Below, piece after piece: positions 60,047 to 64,000 of a stretch of DNA of 64,000 nt. The translations under genes and the position numbers were made by a program. Numbering within the stretch: the stretch's first letter is position 1; each line of letters opens with the position of its first letter. Source of the stretch: Chelativorans sp. J32 (GTDB taxonomy: Bacteria; Pseudomonadota; Alphaproteobacteria; Rhizobiales; Rhizobiaceae); NCBI RefSeq assembly GCF_000518985.1, contig NZ_JAEQ01000006.1:160345-224344 (forward strand), written 5' to 3'. The notes under the pieces are model-generated. The model was not told the DNA's origin and did not search any database. It was given only the letters and a program-made list of their open reading frames with translations.

Positions 60047-60428
60047 TTATGACGGCCGAATTGGCGCGGCCAACGTGCTAATTGTGGTGATAGGCAAAGT
60101 CCGCCTGTCCGTTTTGGGGGCAGGAAGCGAAAGGTCCGTTTTTGGGAACAGGCGGCTGTGAGTTGGCACTCGATCGCCGTGAACGCCTATGGCTGCCCTC
60201 CCCCGGGGGAGATGAGCTGAGCGGTTCGGCAGTTCAGTCGCCGACCGTCCTACACACACACTGCTCCTGGAACTCGGGCGGTTCACGCCGCGATACTATC
60301 TGACTGACTGACGAGTCATTTCCGAGAGGCGGCCATCCAAATTGAATTATGCGGCGGGACAGGATGCCCATTCAGAAGCCATGACGTGCCCGATGCTTGG
60401 CAAGCTGGGGACGATGATCGTCCGTCAA
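60047..60428. other. Non-coding stretch right of the IS407-like element
   Basis: About 380 bases with no supported gene. It contains the inverted pair CCGCCTGT (60101-60108) and ACAGGCGG (60148-60155) enclosing two loose direct repeats of GTCCGTTTT. I see no RNA gene. Confidence 0.4.
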
Positions 60429-60627
60429 CTAGAGGCGCGGGGCTGTGGCGATGCCTAACGCTGCCCGAGCGGTTTCGCTTAGTCCGGATTTGACAAGAAC
60501 CATTCCCTCATCGGTGAAGCTGACCAGACCAGCGTCGAATGCAGCGTGCCAGTAGGCCGCAAGCGACAGGCCGTTGTGAACAAAGGGCCGTTCGGCATAG
60601 AGCCATGGCTTGGCTGGCGGAGCTGAG
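60429..60627 (-). pseudogene. C-terminal remnant resembling HNH endonuclease (HNH_2 type)
   Basis: The minus-strand frame ending at a TAG at 60429 reads 'PFVHNGLSLAAYWHAAFDAGLVSFTDEGMVLVKSGLSE', the pattern of the C-terminal part of HNH_2-type domains ('NGLxL...D..FD.GLI.F'). The catalytic N-terminal half is absent and the frame enters the integrase gene's 3' end. Possibly a further defence gene lost by integration. Confidence 0.45.
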
Positions 60628-62559
60628 TCATTTTCCCAGCAACTTCCGCTTGTAGTAGTCGGACCAGTTTGCCGTCGTCAGCCATGGCTTCAGCACCGTC
60701 AGCTCGCCGCGATCAGCCCGCTCCTTTGCGCTTAGCAGCGGCCGGCTCATTTCGTCGATCTCGGGAGACGAGATGTGGGCAAGCTCCGAGAGATCGCGAG
60801 TGGTCAGGCGTTGCTTCCGGCCATATCGCGTCGCTACGTCCTTCCCGCCGGAATGGCCCATGACTTTGCGCCGGGTTGCGTCCTTGATATCCGTCTCATC
60901 AATCAACTGGGCGAACCAGTGACGGGACGAGTAGAGCGCCACGTCGAAGCGATCGATCGCGATCTTTCTCTTGAGGTACTGGAAACTCTTCGTCAGCGGC
61001 TGTCCCCATCGCATCTCGCCTCCCGGCTTCGGATAGGGTTCCCATTCAGGAAACAGCACAGGGCAGCCGATCGACCGCAGGTCCTCGATTCGTTCAAGCG
61101 GTCCAAGGTCAAGGATGAGGGGATGCAGCGGAATGGTCCGCTGTGACGCCGGGGTCTTGAAGCGTTTTGCGTCTTTGCGCGCCACGCGTCCCTTCTTCGG
61201 ATCGAAGGCACGCAGTTGGAGGTAGTAGATCCCGTGCTCCTCCTCGATGTCGTCGAGCTCGATCTGTCCGAGCTCTCCGGGCCGCACTCCCGTGAGGAAC
61301 GACATGACGTATCCCCAATAGAGGTGGTTCTGCACGAGGCAGGTTCCCTTGACCCAGATCCGGTCGGCGCTCAGACAGCCGGTGAAGAGCGGCAGCGAGA
61401 AGATCCTGCTCACCTCGTCCGTCGAGAATGCGTCCCGCTCGATGGAGACGAGGTTCTCGTCGCTGGTCCTCGAGAACCTGGGCATGTCGCGCAGGTAGAA
61501 CTTCTTCTGGATCAGCCACCCGAAGAAGCGGGACATGGCGTTGTGATAGCCGTTCTTCAACCGCGCTTCGGTGAGGCGCTTCAGCCCGTCCCAGCCATGC
61601 TTCTGCGCGTAGTCGTAGCGTGCCGCGAGGCTGCCGGCATGTTCGCGCGGGATGTTCTTGCGGTCGGGGATGTCAGGCAGCATCGCGTCAATTCGCGCAG
61701 CCGCTTCCTCGTCGAATTCGGAAAGCAAGGGGTCATCCAACTTGTCGATGATGAACTGTACGACGAGCTTCACGATCGACCGGGCGTCCGCGTTTCCGTT
61801 GGACTCCTCATCGGTTTCCACATAGAGAGCGAGAGCTTCGGAAAACCGGAGCGGAGCCTTCTGCTGATCGGAGTTCGCCCTCTTGTCGGAACTCGCAAGT
61901 TCCACTCCTGACGGCTGGGCCACGCTTAATGCCGTGCCACGCGGACCTTGAGCGCCAATTGTCGGCTCAAAGGCGGTTGGCGAGAACGAGGCGATGTTGC
62001 TTGCCGCGCGCGCGTGAGCTTCTGGCCAATAACCCGGACCTGTTCCCACACCCGGCCGAACCAATCCGAGCTCGATGGCGGCCTGCATGTCTGCCCGGCC
62101 ACGTTCGTATTCCTGGATCCTCTCCACGTGCCTGAGCCAAGCGTCGGCTTCCACGTTCTGTCGGACGAAGCGGTTGAACAGTTCCTGGAACCCCGGTTCG
62201 ACCATGTCCGGATCGCATCCTGCCGCTTTGGCACGTCGGATCAGGTTCTTGAGCGTCTCTTCGTAGAGCTGACGGGCGACCAGGCGCGCCTCGCTCAGCG
62301 GAAGCGCGTCGGCTACGTATTGACGAAGCTCTGTGATGTTTTTCTGGAACAAGCCAACGTAGTCTTCGTACTTGATTTCGTTCATCCGGTGCACCCACGT
62401 CAGGCATTCTGCGAGACGAAGCCGTGCCTGACGATAGTCGCTGGTTCTTAACGACGCCCTGAAGAGGGAAACACCGGTCAGCTTGGCCAGAGGCCGGGCG
62501 AATCGAACCTGCAGGTAGTAGCGTCCCTCGCGCCGGGACATGTAGGAAGGCAGCGCCAT
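60628..62559 (-). CDS. Large tyrosine recombinase / integrase (DUF6538-type N-terminus)
   Basis: A 643-residue recombinase. It starts 'MALPSYMSRREGRYYLQVRFARPLAKLTG', typical of integrases with an N-terminal DUF6538 domain. The C-terminal catalytic region includes 'FLTGVRPGELGQIELDDI' (first Arg), 'SSRHWFAQLI' and 'VMGHSGGKDVATRYG', giving the GH histidine and tyrosine. It is much longer than the integrase at 36439 and belongs to a different subgroup, so at least two integrative elements have been active here. Confidence 0.9.
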   Translation of the reverse strand: MALPSYMSRREGRYYLQVRFARPLAKLTGVSLFRASLRTSDYRQARLRLAECLTWVHRMNEIKYEDYVGLFQKNITELRQYVADALPLSEARLVARQLYEETLKNLIRRAKAAGCDPDMVEPGFQELFNRFVRQNVEADAWLRHVERIQEYERGRADMQAAIELGLVRPGVGTGPGYWPEAHARAASNIASFSPTAFEPTIGAQGPRGTALSVAQPSGVELASSDKRANSDQQKAPLRFSEALALYVETDEESNGNADARSIVKLVVQFIIDKLDDPLLSEFDEEAAARIDAMLPDIPDRKNIPREHAGSLAARYDYAQKHGWDGLKRLTEARLKNGYHNAMSRFFGWLIQKKFYLRDMPRFSRTSDENLVSIERDAFSTDEVSRIFSLPLFTGCLSADRIWVKGTCLVQNHLYWGYVMSFLTGVRPGELGQIELDDIEEEHGIYYLQLRAFDPKKGRVARKDAKRFKTPASQRTIPLHPLILDLGPLERIEDLRSIGCPVLFPEWEPYPKPGGEMRWGQPLTKSFQYLKRKIAIDRFDVALYSSRHWFAQLIDETDIKDATRRKVMGHSGGKDVATRYGRKQRLTTRDLSELAHISSPEIDEMSRPLLSAKERADRGELTVLKPWLTTANWSDYYKRKLLGK

Positions 62560-62651
62560 GGCATCTCCGCGTACATCTGCGTGAGATGTCTCACAGTCGT
62601 CCGAACCTCCGTTCGGCGCTAACTTCCTGATTTTTATGGACTTTCAGACAA

Positions 62652-62668
62652 TGGTAGCGGAGGAGGGA
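62652..62668 (-). other. Possible tRNA 3'-end-like att remnant
   Basis: Read on the minus strand TCCCTCCTCCGCTACCA has the form of a tRNA 3' acceptor end with CCA, similar to a proteobacterial tRNA-Met. It lies about 93 bases upstream of the large integrase. Short, so low confidence. Confidence 0.3.
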
Positions 62669-62765
62669 TGATGTCCTCCGGCAGCCGCTAACCCATTGAT
62701 ATGCAGCGGAAATGAACCGCGCCGGGATTGCCGGAGGCTCCCCCTCTTGAGATTAAGGAGCCATC

Positions 62766-63095
62766 ATGACGAAACGGAACGGCAATACCTATTCAGCTGA
62801 AGTGCGCGAGCGCGCGGTTCGAATGGTTCTGGAGCACCGGGGCGAGTATGCTTCGGAATGGGAAGCTATCAATTCGATCGCTTCGAAGATCGGCTGCACC
62901 GGGGAGACGCTTCGCGGTTGGGTGCGGCGTGCTGAGCGGGATGCAGGCATACGGCCTGGGCCGACGAGCGCGGAGCTGTCGCGGATCAAGGAGCTTGAAC
63001 GGGAGGTTCGCGAGCTTCGTCAGGCCAATGAGATCCTGCGCAAGGCGTCGGCTTATTTTGCGATGGCGGAACTCGACCGCCCACTGAAGCGATGA
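62766..63095 (+). CDS. IS3-family transposase OrfA
   Basis: 109 residues: '[44 protein letters not shown]' HTH and the '[21 protein letters not shown]' zipper. Related to the OrfA at 44592 but clearly diverged, so this is a different IS of the same group. It overlaps orfB by ATGA. Confidence 0.92.
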   Translation: MTKRNGNTYSAEVRERAVRMVLEHRGEYASEWEAINSIASKIGCTGETLRGWVRRAERDAGIRPGPTSAELSRIKELEREVRELRQANEILRKASAYFAMAELDRPLKR

Positions 63096-63512
63096 TCGCC
63101 TTTATCGACGCTCACCGCGATGCGTACGGGGTCGAGCCGATCTGCCGTGTGCTGCCGATCGCCCCGTCGACCTGGCACGAGCATGCCGCCCGGCGCGCCG
63201 ATCCTTCCCGATTGCCAGCCCGTGCAAAGCGGGATGAGGTCCTGAAGGAGGAGGTGCGGCGCGTGTTCGACGAGAACTTCGGCGTCTACGGCGTACGCAA
63301 GGTCTGGCGACAGATGAAGCGGGAGGGCTTCGACATTGCCCGTTGTACTGTCGCCCGGCTGATGAGGAGCATGGGCTTGCAGGGCGTGATCCGCGGCAAG
63401 CCGGTGAAGACCACCATCAGCGACAAGGCGGCACCTTGTCCACTCGACAAGGTCAACCGGCAATTCCAGTCGCCGGCGCCGAACCGGCTGTGGGTAAGCG
63501 ACTTCACCTATG
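63092..63512 (+). pseudogene. IS3-family transposase OrfB, 5' exon interrupted by group II intron
   Basis: The frame runs '[28 protein letters not shown]' through 'LWVSDFTYG' and then loses homology. In the intact OrfB at 43687 the same block continues '[14 protein letters not shown]'. The break coincides with GTGCG, the start of a group II intron. After splicing the gene could be restored; as DNA it is interrupted. Confidence 0.85.
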
Positions 63513-64000
63513 GTGCGCCTCGTCCCGGATGGTCCGGGGTGCATATGACTGGAATGCATTGAGAAAGGAGGATTTGAAGAATGCCGTGCCCCCTGCTGTG
63601 AGGGGCATGAGCCCAAGCGGCGGTGACCTGTCGTCAACTGGCAGGGTGACGTAGCCCGCAGGTAAAGGGAATTGAGGCGAAGCCGTTACGCCGAGATGGT
63701 TCCCGAGGCTGTAGCACTGGAAGGTTGAGGAACACGAACCGGTTAATCCGCATCCGAGGGCTGAAATGTCGCCTTCGCCTACACGGCTTAACAGGCGGAA
63801 TGCTGATGGTGCCCCCAACACGTAGGCGGGGGGTGTCCGAATGCGGGCGTATATGTATGGCGTCTCGCAGGGAGTCATGGGGAGAACGCAGCCAGACCAT
63901 GACATCGGCATCGACTTGCGGGACGCAAGGACAAGGACTGCGACCGGCAACCTCCCCAGTGCGTGGAGTGTCCAGCATATGAACGAGGGAAGGCATGATG
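63513..64000 (+). mobile_element. Group II intron, 5' part (runs off window)
   Basis: The insertion begins GTGCGCC, the conserved group II 5' end (GUGYG), immediately followed by a hairpin (CCTCGTCCCGGATGGTCCGGGG region). About 490 bases of structured, poorly coding sequence follow, matching the size of domains I-III before the intron-encoded reverse transcriptase. No reverse transcriptase frame is visible yet; it is expected beyond the right edge. Confidence 0.75.

Larger units (their letters stand above)
62713..63512 (+). mobile_element. IS3-family insertion sequence (copy B), 5' part interrupted by intron
   Basis: It starts with TGAACCGCGCCGGGATTGCCGGAGG, the same terminal repeat as the IS at 43648-44968. 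orfA is intact; orfB is interrupted at 63512 by a group II intron 5' end. The right end lies outside the window. Confidence 0.85.

Noticed and set aside
60479..60685. 68-codon minus-strand frame overlapping the integrase 3' end
   Set aside because: A neighbouring frame in the same bases shows a better HNH-like pattern, so this one is taken as a shadow.
1..64000. CRISPR arrays, rRNA genes, complete tRNA genes
   Set aside because: No regularly spaced repeats, rRNA cores or complete cloverleaf sequences were seen in the window.

Overview
The window looks like a high-GC alphaproteobacterium, most likely Hyphomicrobiales (Mesorhizobium / Chelativorans / Aminobacter type). The evidence is protein content and style, a fragment matching an alphaproteobacterial tRNA-Lys(CTT), and the IS3-type elements. 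No rRNA gene, complete tRNA gene or CRISPR array was seen.

Region 1 (1-31800) is a dense catabolic and transport region. The left part holds a Tat-type peptide/opine-class binding protein (partial), an AroM-LuxR fusion regulator, an FMNH2-dependent monooxygenase with its flavin reductase, a hydantoinase/oxoprolinase-type protein with two tandem DUF917 (S-Me-THD) proteins, a LysR regulator, a variant M19 dipeptidase, a complete tripartite tricarboxylate transporter (TctCBA), a D-amino-acid dehydrogenase-like flavoprotein, a TIM-barrel amidohydrolase, an IclR regulator and a MATE exporter. Next is an Oox/Hcn-type three-part amine oxidase with RidA. Then comes a complete oligopeptide-type ABC importer, a second FMNH2 monooxygenase and flavin reductase, a GntR regulator and another FAD amine oxidase. 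The second set has the logic of EDTA/NTA degradation clusters (uptake, FMNH2 monooxygenase, flavin reductase, FAD oxidase). The substrate is unknown.

Region 2 (31800-36400) holds a PIN-type toxin-antitoxin pair with a palindromic operator, a dinB gene broken by a stop codon plus a frameshift, and a UvrD/PcrA-like helicase. It ends at a 48-nt 3' fragment of tRNA-Lys, an att-like scar.

Region 3 (36400-43650) is an integrative-element end. It has a tyrosine integrase, an excisionase-like protein, and a compact minus-strand operon with an unusual split FtsH-like machine: an AAA+ ATPase, a DUF6634 protein, and a separate AAA-lid plus M41 protease protein. A small unknown gene and a possible PD-(D/E)XK protein lie upstream.

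Region 4 (43650-58500) is a defence and anti-defence island entered through an IS3-family element that truncates a gene next to ardC. It carries (i) a Gabija-like OLD nuclease plus UvrD helicase, cotranscribed with a SacI-family restriction enzyme and an XRE controller; (ii) the divergent m5C methyltransferase; and (iii) a complete QatABCD operon led by a ribbon-helix-helix protein and ending in vsr. The final part (58700-64000) has an IS407-type element, an HNH-like remnant, a second large integrase, and a further IS3 copy interrupted by the 5' end of a group II intron that runs off the window.
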